DNA of 64,000 nucleotides from Cristatella mucedo. Its lineage: Eukaryota; Bryozoa; Phylactolaemata; Cristatellidae. A model generated the notes under the pieces. The model did not search any database, was not told the origin of the DNA, and worked only from the letters and a program-made list of their open reading frames with translations. Position numbers and translations under genes: made by a program. The stretch covers positions 1-64,000 of the forward strand of contig WPIO01000373.1 of NCBI GenBank assembly GCA_009760855.2, given 5' to 3'. Shown piece after piece: positions 51,290 through 62,599 of the stretch. The first letter of the stretch is position 1. Each line of letters begins with the position of its first letter.

Positions 51290-53175
51290 TCCCATTCATT
51301 TTCCGTGGGGACATTGTTCTTGGCCTCCTTTTTTTGCAAGTACATCAATGTCGTGCATTATATTTGTTGTGACAATTCAAAAGATAGATCCGAGGTGTTG
51401 GTCTATTAACTTGGCTCTGTGACGGGCTTTGTTGATGTTCGTGACGCTAAATATCTGTTAACAATCATTGGTTGAACCAAACAGAGTCAGCATCTTTTGT
51501 GCCATCCTCCTGAGGTTTGGAAACGTGGCTTCGTCAAGTGCAGCATGCAAGTCGTTCAGTATAGAAGAGTCGAACTTCGGTTTTAATATAGAGTCAGACT
51601 GAAGATCTATCAGTTCCAACTGCAGCTCTTGTGGTAGTGTTTCAGGGCCTTGTGAAATGGAACAGGACACCAGCTGAAGTGACTTTTCAATTTTGAAAAG
51701 TCACAGAAACGATGGCAGAATTTCCCGATGCAGGTCATCCAGTAATTTTCCGTTTTTCTGTGCGTTTTGATGTCGCTTCTTTCTGCATGGTTAGTGTGAG
51801 AAAATTAGTGAAAGATTTGTCTGAAATTTGTCTCGAGAAAAAAGTCTGCTTTGATTTGAAGGCCCTAACATTTGTGTACATGTCGTGCACAAATTGATTT
51901 TTCCCCTGTAGCTTGGTGATCAGCTCATTCATGTGCGAAAGTATGCCCACGGCGAGCACAAAGCCGCAAAGCCAGTTCTTGTCGCTTTGCTCGGGAAATT
52001 CGTCGGATCTGCCCATTAACTTAAAAAACGCAGTGATCCTCTCCTTCAGCTCCCACACTCTTTGAAAGACTTTGCTCAAACTTAGCCAGCACGCATGAGA
52101 GTGGTAAAGTAAGTCCTGGTGATTTCCATCGGTTTCTTCCAGGAACTCAATAACTGGCTCTGCTGAAATCCCCCTGCTCGTATAAAGTTAACAAGTTTTA
52201 CGACTGGATTCACGACATAATTTAGCTGCAACACAGACTTACACAGAACTCCCTTATGAATGATTTAGTGAAGGAAAATAAAATTCCGATCATGATTTTC
52301 CTCATTTACTTTTTCCTGCAGTCTTTTTAGCAACCCAGCGTTTTTCCGAGTTAAATTGGGCTATCCATCCGCGGTGACTTGGCGAGTTTACTCTAAGGTA
52401 GCTTCATTCTCTCGATGACAGTAGACACCTGGTTATACAAGTCCGCTCCCCTCGTTTTTCCTTTCATGGACTCCATGCTCAAAAATTCCTCTTTGATCTC
52501 AAAACTGTCGCTAATCCCTCGGATAAAATTAGGAGCTTAGCAGTGTCTTTTAAGTCGTTACCTTCATCCAGTGCTAGTGAGTAAAACCTAAAGGACTACA
52601 CATTTATGTTTAATTTTTTGGTTACATCTTCATCAATCAATTCCACACAGTGAGTCACTGTTCTGCGTGATAAACTATTTTTTAAATTTGCCTTTGCTCT
52701 CCGGACACAAGAGACCTGCTGTCTTAACCGTGCATTATTTTAAAAATTCGCCTTTGGAGAAAGCCTTACTGGCTTTTGATAATTTGAATGCCAGCAAAAA
52801 ACTTGCCTTAGTACTTGACTCTTGAGTTGCAGTTTGTCTGTGAAAAGGATTCGGCTGAGTCTGTATATTAGCCGCTAATCTCTGAGCGGTGGCCGCCCGT
52901 TCACGAGGAGACTTTTGACTGGCGTAGTTATCATGTTTTGTGGCAAAATGACGGCTGATGTTGTATTCTTTAAATACTGCTACAATTTCTTGGCACATCA
53001 GACATACAGCTGTTGATCGGACTTCAATGAAAAAATATTTTGTTTTCCTCTCTTTATTTAACACTCGGCACTCACTGTCTAGTTTTTTCTTTCTTTCTTC
53101 GCTCCGCTCATTTTTACTGAAGGGCCGAAAGTACAAGGCGGCAAAATGAAGTAGAGAGTAACCGCAATGCATCAC
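51290..53175 (-). pseudogene. hAT transposase relic, ZBED5/GTF2IRD2-like group
   Basis: Four pieces of one protein lie in order on the minus strand. 53175-52735: 'KLDSECRVLNKERKTKYFF' then CLMC, 'YNISRHFATKH' (BED-like finger) and 'SKASKAFSKGEFLK'. 52700-52080: frame-broken middle. 52079-51735: 'VFQRVWELKERITAFF', 'LQGKNQFVHDMYTNVRAFKS'. 51670-51458: 'LPQELQLELIDLQSDSILK' and 'MLTLFGSTNDC', the start of the dimerisation domain. Further degraded codons run to about 51290 ('VTNINKARHRAKL'). The layout matches the transposase group from which vertebrate ZBED5-like genes derive. Several stops and shifts show that it is inactive. No terminal repeats were found. It is unrelated in sequence to the element at 43600. 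Confidence 0.82.
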
Positions 53176-53522
53176 ACTCAAGGGTCAATGTCTTCGGGAT
53201 GCTCCATCTGCTGGGGAAAGATGGGAATTACAGCTAGGCAAAATTATTTAGGTGTCTTTATAATTTAAAAATAAACAATTTATTTTTTAATACAATGTGG
53301 ACGAGTTTGGTGGGCCGGATTGAAAAACCTAATGGGCGTATATGGACCGCAGGTAGTAGTCTGCCCATGTCTATTCTGAATGAACCTCTAAGATTTCCTT
53401 TAAAATCTCGTCACCCGCTTAGGAATAGAATACCTCTATAGCTGGTGGTTTTCTAGTCACTGCTTTCATTCGCCCACTGGCTGCAGTAGTTCAAATTCTC
53501 GGCTCAGTCTAGCTGTGCACCT

Positions 53523-54749
53523 AATAATAATAATAATATTGCACTTGATAAAGCGCCCTCAGAGAACTTAATCTTTTTCTAGGCGCTTTACATTTGCTGC
53601 AAAGTGATACACAATAGAATAGTAAGTAAAATCATGCTTGAAAAACAAACAAAATGAATAACATGGTTAGGGGTTACATGCACTGGGTCAGCATGCAAAT
53701 GTGGTTAGTGGCAGCATGAACAGTGTCAGCACGCATAAGCACATCGAGGACGAATCACAAGGACCCACTAAATGCTGTCCTAAATAGGTATGTTTTTAAG
53801 TTTCTTTTAAATGTGGTCAGGTCAGGGGATGTTCTGATGCAGGTCGGGAGGGAGTTCCAGGCTGTGGGAGCATACGAGCTAAATGCACGGTCTCCAAAGG
53901 ATTTAAGGTTTGTACGAGGTATTTGTAGACTGTTGGATTCCGAAAAGCGAGTGGTACGATGCTTTGCCTGATGGGGTAGTATCTCTGAAAGATAGGCTGG
54001 AGCCATAGAATGAAGAGACCTAAAAGTGAGCGACAAAACCTTGAAGTCAATCCGTTGCTTGACTGGTAACCAGTGCAGGTCGGCGAGAAGTGGAGTAATG
54101 TGGCAACTGCGACGCTCACGACAGACAAGCCTAGCTGCAGAGTTTTGCACCAGCTGCAATCGCCTGATCGCACATGCTGGTAGGCCAGTAAGCAGTGAGT
54201 TGCAGAAGTCGAGACGAGATGTCACGAATGCATGGACCAACTTGGACGTGGTATCCTTATCTAAACAAGCCCTAATTTTAGCAATGTTATGAAGCTGAAA
54301 ATAGGCTGATTTGACTGTGGAGCTGATGTGGTCGTCTAACGAGAGGTCGCTTTGGAATATGACACCTAGATTTCGAGCTGATGCAACTGGAGATATGCTG
54401 GCAGAGCCAATTTTTGAAAGTCAGCCTTTCCAATTTCTGAATAACACTAGGTTTGCCCATAACTAGTAAGTTAGTTTTATCATCGTTTAGTTTTAGAAAA
54501 TTTGCTGCCATCCATGATCGGATGTCATCAATGCATGCAGCAAGTGAGTTGAGAGAATTTGAGGTGCTCGAAGGCTGGGAGGGATCAAAGCAAAGGTACA
54601 ACTGAGTGTCATCCGCATAGAAGTGAAAGCCTAGATTGTGCTTGGCAATCACATCAGCGAGAGGGAGAGTATAAACGGTGAAAAGGACCGGACCTAGCAC
54701 AGAGCCCTGAGGTACTCCATATTTTAGAGGTACTTCAGATGATCTTGTC
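53523..54749 (-). mobile_element. LINE family 1, 5'-truncated copy specific to duplicate 2
   Basis: The minus-strand element runs from 'gacaagatcatctgaagtac' (RT, just upstream of the GVPQGS motif) to the AAT tail at 53523-53538. Coding segments at 54700-54287 and 54240-53755 keep FYADDTQLY and 'WLPVKQRIDFK'. A local frame break near 54430 joins them. The empty site is preserved at bases 3-20 of this window. Confidence 0.92.
53755..54240 (-). pseudogene. LINE family 1 RT C-terminal fragment
   Basis: 161 codons ending at the natural stop of the family ('FKRNLKTYLFRTAFSGSL'). It defines the normal C-terminus that the copy at 3423 loses through its early stop. It has no independent function. 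Confidence 0.8.
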
Positions 54750-54828
54750 GATCAAACTTCAAAATAATAATGAAATGCAATCAAAGCTCAATCAGGCTCG
54801 GCCGTGCTGGTTCTCTCCCCGTCCGTAC

Positions 54829-54839
54829 TATATATACAT

Positions 54840-54928
<89 letters not shown>
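54829..54928. repeat. (TA)n array with CATA interruptions
   Basis: Counterpart of the array at 104-190 within the segmental duplication. Confidence 0.93.
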
Positions 54929-54929
<1 letters not shown>

Positions 54930-55429
54930 CTTTATAAAATAGACCCCTCCTACATCTTTTTTCCATCCCTCTCTGCATGCAACGGAATTATAGCTTGAGT
55001 TGCCAGAGTGCTTTTAAGAACTATTTAAAGAAATTCCTATGATGATAATGCAATCTATCAGGTGAGCCACTGAGCTGTCAACATTGCCTCGTTCAAATCT
55101 TTAGTAGTCAGAGGTATTGTACATCTGACCTCCCACAGTTGCGGCTGCATGAATGCCAGGTATTATCACCTAACCGGAAACTGTGAACCCAAAAAACATT
55201 CAACCCCAAATACTTGACCCAAAGCTTAGAATAAAAGTAGATCTAAACCGTTGTTTGCTACAGCGACGCTGGGAACAATTTTGAAGAGCCAGCTGTAGAC
55301 CCGGAGCAGATTAAGTAAACTGACCTGGTTGCTGTCTCGTGTCCTTAAGCCAAAATAGTATACTTGCTGCAAATTAATAGCGAATCAAGGGTTATTTGCA
55401 AGCCCGGTGTATAGCTTGAAAAATACGTG

Positions 55430-57080
55430 AGTTTCAGGTACAATGTAGGCTTCCACTTCTATGCAGATGACACTCAGTTGTATAAAAGCTTATCGCTCAA
55501 AATCGGATCTGCCACCATATCCTCTGCTGCATGTGCATGGGATATCGCTTCACTTTCTCTTTGTTGTGTGAGACGACGTCTTTTGGCTACCGAATACGTA
55601 CCTAAAGCCACTTAGGCTGTGAGGGCTAAATAGAAAACTCTCTTCTGTAACACCAACATAGTCTTTTTGGCTTTGTGGAATTACAGACGGAGATACATTA
55701 AATCAAATTTCCTCTTCCAAAGCAACGTTTCACTCGACGACCACATCAGCTCTGCAGTCAAGTCATCCAACTTACGGCTAAATAATATTGCTAGAATTCA
55801 AGCTCGCTAGACAGGGAAGCTACTTACGTGTTAGTCAATGCATATATGATATCCCGCCTCACATTCTGTAACTCGCTGGTTGTTGGTTTGCCGAGCTGTG
55901 CGATCAGAGCTAACTTTCAATCAGATAGGCAGTGTACCACCTGCTATTCTGACAAAAATATATTACCTGTACCTTTAACAACCTCAATTGCTTTGTAGAC
56001 CTTGATTTTAGTTCGTATGCTCCTAAAGCCGGGAACTCTTTCCCGAGCGACCTCACCACATTCTCTGACTTGATGGAATTCTAAACGGACTGACCGGTTA
56101 GTCACAGAATCCAGTTAGTCCTGATTCTTTACAATTTAGAATTTACCACCAGCGGAGAACACAATCTCTTTCTAGGCACTCTATGCAATAAAATACTGTA
56201 TGTGCATGTCGCTTTCAATGGTCGCAACCCCGAAGGTGGACCGCAAGATACGAGCAACATACTTTTTAGCCGCAGAACACAGCTGCACAGTCCAAGTTGC
56301 AGATGTTGTAGCTGTCGGTCGCTATATGTTCGACTCTCATGCTCTCGAAGCACAGTGTCGCATCGACTATGGAAGCTGCAGACCCGAGCTCTGTCAGTCT
56401 TACGGATGCATAATATTTCTAGAAATCATGCTCGCTTAGGCAAGGATGCTACATGCGAAATAGTCTATGCATTTGTGATATCCCTTCTCGAATTCTTTAG
56501 TTTGCTGCCGGCTGGTATGCCGAACTGTGCAATCAGGTGTTGGCTGTTTGTGCAGAAGTTGGCAGATAGGTTCATCTGTTGTGAGCGTCGCAGTTGCCAA
56601 ATCACACGGTTAACCTGCTACCTACATGGAGTCCAAATCAAGGAGCACATTGGCTTTAATGCTTTGTCCCTCACCTTCAGGTCTCTCCATTCTCTTACTC
56701 AAGCCTACCGATCAAAGCTACCTTCCAATCAGTTACGCATTGTACCACCTGCTATTCTGACTAAAATTGCCTACCTGTAAATTTATCGACATTAAGTGAT
56801 TTTTAGACCTTGCCTTTAGTAAGTATGCTCGTAAAGCCGGGAATTATTTCCCGAAAAAAGTCACCACATTCTCTGACTTGATGAAATTGTAAAAAAAAGC
56901 TCAAAAGACTTACCGGTTTTTCACAGAATTTAGTGGGTCAATGTGATGTGTCCTCAGTGTGCTTTTGCATATTGAAACTATGGGCGCTACAACTAACTAT
57001 ATGTGAGATATGTGTATTTCACCTTTAATCTTGCCATGATTGTTCAGATTGAGCAAGTGACTACTAATCATTCGTACATT
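55430..57080 (+). pseudogene. Degraded LINE relics of duplicate 2
   Basis: Counterpart of 690-2490. '[11 protein letters not shown]' is still readable at about 55450-55485, where copy 1 is mutated, and is followed by a deletion. A family 2 tail (55543-55705) and two family 1 C-terminal relics follow. A 192-codon open stretch at 56202-56780 is a remnant and not a gene. Confidence 0.65.
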
Positions 57081-58899
57081 ACCTAAAATAAAATAAACTC
57101 GCTAAAAGCACTATAAATATGTATCATTTTAAATGTATTGCAAAAGCCAAAAACGTAGCATTCTCATCTTATCAAATTAAATTACATAGTTAACATGCAA
57201 AGCAACCAGTTAACATGACCACTAGCCATAAAAAACGTGGATTAATTCTCAGGTCAGTATCTCATGCACGCAACTATGATAGAGACAAGCTTACTTGGGA
57301 GAGGGAAAGCTGTCTAAAACAATTTTTCTTCCGCAGAGATTAAATTATGCATTACCATTGTTAATGATTACAATTTAAAGCAGTTACCGAACTGAAAGAT
57401 AGAGATCAAAACTTTCAGTTATCATTTAATAAAGACGTGACGACAAAAATGTTTTAACTTAGTGTGATGGACTTCCAGAAAATAAACAGTCGAGGTATGA
57501 ATGAAGTTTAGGTATTTGTGAAGTGATCCCTAAGTGAGGTGCAGAGTATTGACATTTAATTAAGTGCTGGTAGCTGTCAGTTAAAGCAAACATAGATTTG
57601 GTTTGCAGGGGGAGTCACAATAGCGAATTCAGACCTGACATTAATCGTGAATCAATTTTTTTTCCGCCCTTCCTTCCCGTAAGTCGGTGATACCTAATCG
57701 CCATGCTCTCATTTTCTCATCGCCTTTGTTGCCGTTTTTACTTTTCTCGTTAGTAAGCTGTTTTTTCATGGCTGAAAAGACTACTCCTTTAGATCATGTC
57801 CTACTAGTTCGTTTTACGTGCATAGAGATCTGTTAACAGCCACTGCAGGAGCCTTTTTAACGGTTCTTGGTGAACCTGACGTCTCTCCTACCTTCACTGC
57901 TGTAAGGCTACTTATTAAGAAGCCAACCCTGGGTAACGAGCATGCGAGCAACACTCGTACAATCTTCTTCCTATCGCTCTCGTTCAAGACGCCTGAAGGA
58001 CTCGTGGCTGAGCACCACAATTTTTATCCATTCATCTGACCTCGCTACCAAGCTCCGATAGGACTTGGGAGAGCATTAATTCATAACCACGTGATCAATT
58101 CACAATCACGGCAGCCTCTCTGCTTCTGGTTTAGAATGAATTTCAAGGCAATGGTGGCCAGAAAAGGCCTGTCTACTAATTGTGACATATTGGGCAACAG
58201 CTTTTATCACTACTCACCTCCTGAATCTTGCAGGGTGCATCTCAGCTAGCAGGAGCATAAGTCGTTCTGTGCTTATTGGGGTTATGTCCCAATTTAACGA
58301 GAATATCAGTGTAAAGAAATACAGCCCTCGTTCATATAATTGTTGCTCTGTGTCTTGAAGTGCGGTGCTGACGGCTCTGGCAGCCGCTGCTGACATCCGG
58401 AGGCACTCTCGGCGCTAGCAGCCCCGAAAGGGCACAGGAAAAGCTCTTGGAGCTGGGAGGCGCTCTCTAGTGGAGGCTGGATTGCTCTGCCGGATGCGGA
58501 TCTGTCCACTTCTCCGACAGGCCTCTGGTTGAGCGTTAAGAGTCGCTGGCGCTGCGGTTATGCACAAAGTATTTGCAGCTATTTTAACGGAAAATTGAGC
58601 CACTTCGGCTGTTGGTATTCTTTGCGGCAATTGTCGTGGGCTGCCGCCATTTCTGCTTGGCAGTGCCTTCACGTCGGCCGTGGGTCTTCCCGGGGATTTG
58701 CAGGAATATCGAGTTCAGCGCAGTGCTGAGCTTTTGATGGCAATGGCCAGCCTGGCAACAGACGAGCGGCTTTGACGTTTGAACTCAGTGATTGGCATAA
58801 AAAGGCTCTAGGAAACGCAAGCTAAGATGGCTCCGTCGCGTTGGCCGCAGGATGAGACGGCGTGGTACAGGCAGAGCTTCATGGCGAAACAGGGGTTAG

Positions 58900-59012
58900 C
58901 AGTGCGAAGTGATGGCGGCGGTGAAAAAATGCGAAGTGCCAGCGGTGGAGGAAATGCGCGAGCTGCTGGCGGCGGCGGAAAAGAGCGAGGTGCTGGCGGC
59001 GGTGGAGACACG
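58900..59012 (+). repeat. About 33-base minisatellite within family X
   Basis: Units like 'gcgaggtgctggcggcggtg' encode, in one frame, Glu-Val-Leu-Ala-Ala-Val-Glu-x-x-x-x. Four imperfect units run until a TAG near 59013. The related repeat in the 36037 frame has Pro-rich units. Confidence 0.65.
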
Positions 59013-59095
59013 TGAGTAGCCGGAGGCGCTGGAGTCGCCCAGCGTGAATCAGTTGCGGAAGTCGCTCGCCGTGGGCGCGTTCCAAAGCTCGAGAG

Positions 59096-59245
59096 CCATG
59101 ATGGCCTACTAGGTAAGGCGTTTGCTTTTCACGACCTCAGTTTCTAAGTCATGGGGTTCAAATCCTGCCGTATGTGATTCTTTGTCGCTGCTGCAAGTGA
59201 TGGTGGTGGCCGTAAAGGGTCTTCTGTCGCAATACAAAAAAGGCT
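59096..59245 (+). mobile_element. SINE family 2 (tRNA-like head)
   Basis: The head 'catgatggcctactaggtaa' (A-box region) and 'ggggttcaaatcctgccgt', an almost ideal polymerase III B box, stand about 45 bases apart as in a tRNA gene. The body ends 'ggccgtaaagggtcttctgt'. The same unit lies on the minus strand at 25130-25276. The related family X copies at 8595 and 36310 lack it, so it is an insertion. Confidence 0.72.
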
Positions 59246-59449
59246 ATTGAACAAGGTAGTATTTGTGTATTTATTAGTCGCGTTGGAGACGCCCATGCTC
59301 GAGGCATCTGCCACGAAGCAGACGCCCAAGGTGCCCGCCGGGAAGGTGAAGCTCGCGACCCATGCCACAAAGAAAATTGTCGCGCTGCGGAGCAGACGCT
59401 TGTGAGCTAGTGCAGGAGAGAAAGCCATTTTGGAATTGAGGCCCATGGC

Positions 59450-60280
59450 GGTAGCCCGGTTTACCGAATTTCCGCAAGTAGAATCGCAATTAATTATTTA
59501 TTTTAATTAATTAATTATTTTGCATATAGCTGCTTTAAAAAATAAAGCATTTCGCAGTCAAAAACGCCATTGACCCAATTCAGGAGCAGCACCGTCACAA
59601 TCATGTCCAAGCAATCTGAAGAACTCTGTCCGCAAGAGCTCAATGAAAGGATGCACGCCAGGGTTGGCTCTAATGACGACATAAAAGATGTTAGCAATGA
59701 TGTCAATAACAACGCAATGGAACGGTGTGCAAATTCTTGGGAAAATTTCTTGGGGAACTTCCTTGCCTTCTGCTGATCTGAAAAAATTAGGCAGGAGGTT
59801 CGGAATTTCGGTGCCAGTACTCGCGTGGGTATTATCGCTGGTTGTGAGGACGCAGATCCTGACAATATTGGGGCGCCGTTGGCGGCGGCATCCGTTATGA
59901 CTCAGACTCGTGGCTGATAAAAGAGCATCGGTGCAGAAGGCTGCTTCGGGCATGCACGTTGGCTGTGTGGGGCGCCCAAAGAAGCCACCAGTGGTTATCT
60001 CTAACCAGCCTTCAATTTTGAGGTATTTCTTGAAAAAGTAGGCTCACTTTTCGCGATTGACTCCTGAATCCTCCGTCGCCCTGGATCTGGTCAGCCGCTG
60101 TGCATTTGCCCAATAAAAATGATCGTTTTAAAAATCACTGTCTTTCTGCTGACGAATAGAACTCGAAGAGCCCGACGTATTTTAGCCTATTTGCATATAA
60201 GTTGGACCAATATTCAGGTAATTATCTCAGTCCTTGAGCACCCGGGTTACCATGATAGCCCGGGTTACCGACGTCGGGCT
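59450..60280 (-). other. Unidentified insertion within family X
   Basis: The segment is missing from the family X copy at 36480. The minus strand is open for 131 codons (59953-59558, 'PEAAFCTDALLSATSLSHNG' onward) and the plus strand for 68; neither resembles a family I know. A short AT-rich run with repeated 'aattaatta' lies at 59490-59520. Confidence 0.4.
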
Positions 60281-60559
60281 CAATTACAGGGGAATGAGGT
60301 TTCGTGTTTTGAAGTGCATCGTTGGCCGCTGATGTCGCTGCTGTCGATATCCGGAGACACTCTTTATTGAGGCTATATTTGCGCCGGTAGGCGAGAAGGA
60401 GTTCCGAAAAAAAGATCTTGGACTTTGGTGGGGCTATCTAGCAGAAGTGCGACGGCACTGCTGGACGGGGACCTGTAAGTTTCCCCGACAGTGCTCGGCC
60501 TCTGTTACAAGTCGCTCCTGCTGTGGTAATGCAAGAAGATTTCCTTCGAGTCTACACCA

Positions 60560-62372
60560 GGAAGCTTAAACCAGCCATTAGTTCTTCTTAACTCGAAAAC
60601 TGAAGTCCTGCCAGTCAGACCCAAAACAGTTACCAGACGGTAAGCAATCCTTTTCCGGGAAATGCTTAAAGGTGTCACTTATCAGCTGTAAACGTCATGG
60701 CCAAAAAGTTTTAGCCTTCTTTACTGACAATATTGGGCAGATTTGAGAATCCCTAAAGCTTACTACGACTTAAGAAATTGCTGAATCGAAACCTGTGACC
60801 TTCCTTATGCATTTCTCTGAGGTTTCTGCATGCGATGTGGCTACCTTGATAAGGTTTAGCAAAAAGAGCTCGTCTCGGGAACATGCTACACCAGCATCTC
60901 TATGGTCTTCACTGGCCGAAAAATCCATCCCGAAAATAGCAGAGAATTTTAATGCTTCTCTGGAAAAAAAGGATTGTACCAAAATAGTCCTTTTAATTGG
61001 CCATCGTAAGACCGATCCTAAAAAATCCTAGATTAGATGCAGAGGTCCTTGGGAACTAGTGCCCAGGTTTACTTTTTCCTTTTTTCAAATATTCTGGACA
61101 AATAGTCGCTAAGCAGCTGGTAGCACAGATTAAAAATAATGAAACTTCAGGTAGATTTCGTTCGAGTTTCAAGCTGCAGCTCTCATGCCAAAACATGTCT
61201 ACTCCTTGTAACCTCTGAATCCTATGTTGAAACTATATCGGGAATGTCACTGTCCTAGCTCCGTTAGATCTATCGGTTACCTTCGATAACACTGATCAGA
61301 ATTTAAACAATTGGTAACAACGATCGGTCTGTGAGACGAGGCACTGGCTCGGTTTAAATCGTATATGCTCGTGTTCAATCCGTGTCGTGTTGGGGTCAGG
61401 TCCGATTCACCAGATCAGTCACCTGTGAACTCCCTTGACGGTCCGTCCTCCGTGCCTTGCTGTTCTCCATTTTACTAAACCCGAGAGAAAATGGATTCAG
61501 GCCCAAGGCATAAGATATCACTTTTATGCTGATGATACGCAGCTGTACCTATCATTTTGAACCGTCTGAATCTCCTGCAGCAAGTGATAAACTTGATTCA
61601 AGCCTTGCCGACTCTCAATCCTGGATGTCGGGAAAATGCCTTAAAATAAACGACTATAAAAATGGAACTGGTAATCATAGGACACCCTAATCTTGTGGCT
61701 GGAGTAGAAGGCATCACCCATCTAATAGGTAATGCTGTTGTGCGACTATCACCGTGAGCTCAGAATTTAGGTGACTTTTTTGACAGCTGCCTAAATTTAA
61801 AAAGCTTCGTTAAGAAGACTGCTTCTGCAGCTAGCCATCACGTCCGATACCTAGCCACGATTTGGAGCTTTCTTCCAAGGTGGCTTGCAAAATATTTAAA
61901 CAGCTCTTTAGTTCTGTCTTGGATACATTGCTAATATCTTTTGTTATTGTTAATAACTTTTGGCTTGGCTCCAGAAAGAAGCCACAAGGCCACCGCAGAT
62001 GGATTTGAATACTGCTTCAAGACTAGCTTGTGAATAACAATACGTTTGTGCATGTGTCTTCTTTGCTAAAACATATAAGATGGCGGCCGATTTATCGATG
62101 AATACAGATACAAGTTCCTATACTGAACAACGAGGCCTGCCACGACTTCGCTCCTCCGCACCCAGCTGAACTGCTGCAGACGTTTCATCCTCCTCATGCT
62201 ATCAGGTCCTGTGAGTAAAATGCGTGAGACTAAATTCTCTTTGTTGAGTGATATGAAGTCGGTTGGCTACCAAATGAGTGCTAAAAGCCGCTTAGACTTT
62301 GAGTGCACTATACAAAACTCTCCTGCGTAACACCCACATAGTCTTTGTGGAGGTACAGAGGGAGGTAGTTTC
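60560..62372 (+). mobile_element. LINE family 2, old degraded copy
   Basis: Parallel to the copy at 62600. It shows pre-RT sequence ('gccaaaaagttttagccttc', 60700), RT ('cacttttatgctgatgatac', 61520, the YADD box in a broken frame), C-terminal pieces ('cctagctgaactgctgcaga'-like, 62160) and the 3' end at 62236-62372. Stops, frameshifts and small gaps throughout. Confidence 0.8.
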
Positions 62373-62599
62373 ACAGCTAATTATAGGCTCCTTTCACTAG
62401 GACCTCTTAAAGAATAGAAGAATCCTTTGGTTGGGTCACAGAATCCGTTCCTTTCACCTGCCACAATCATCTACTGTGCAATTAATTTTCAAGATTCGTC
62501 TATGGCTTTGCTGTCTTATTGTATATCTGTACGTCCCTGACCCAAGCCTTGAAAATAAATGTGGCATGCCCGATCAAGAATGAAGAAATATATTCATGG

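Larger units (their letters stand above)
53509..57796 (+). repeat. Segmental duplication, copy 2
   Basis: The partner of bases 1-3191, interrupted by the minus-strand LINE at 53523-54749. Before the LINE stands 'agctgtgcacctaa' (base 3 onward in copy 1); after it 'cgatcaaacttc' corresponds to base 18 onward. Relative to copy 1 it lacks about 200 bases near 55482. Similarity continues beyond 57796 into family X, with rearrangement in copy 1. Confidence 0.85.
57660..60560 (+). repeat. Family X, longest copy
   Basis: Collinear with 34860-36760. The order is 'agatctgttaacagccactg' (57827), 'cgctaccaagctccgatagg' (58043), 'gaggcgctctctagtggagg' (58448), 'atttgcaggaatatcgagtt' (58694), a possible ATG at 58827 with 'PSRWPQDETAWYR', the Ala/Glu/Val repeats (58900-59010), 'cccgccgggaaggtgaagct' (59335) and the closing 'ggagttccgaaaaaaagatc' (60388). 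It is interrupted by a SINE (59096-59245) and by an unrelated insertion (about 59450-60280). No terminal repeat or known enzyme was seen, so its class is unknown. Confidence 0.65.
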
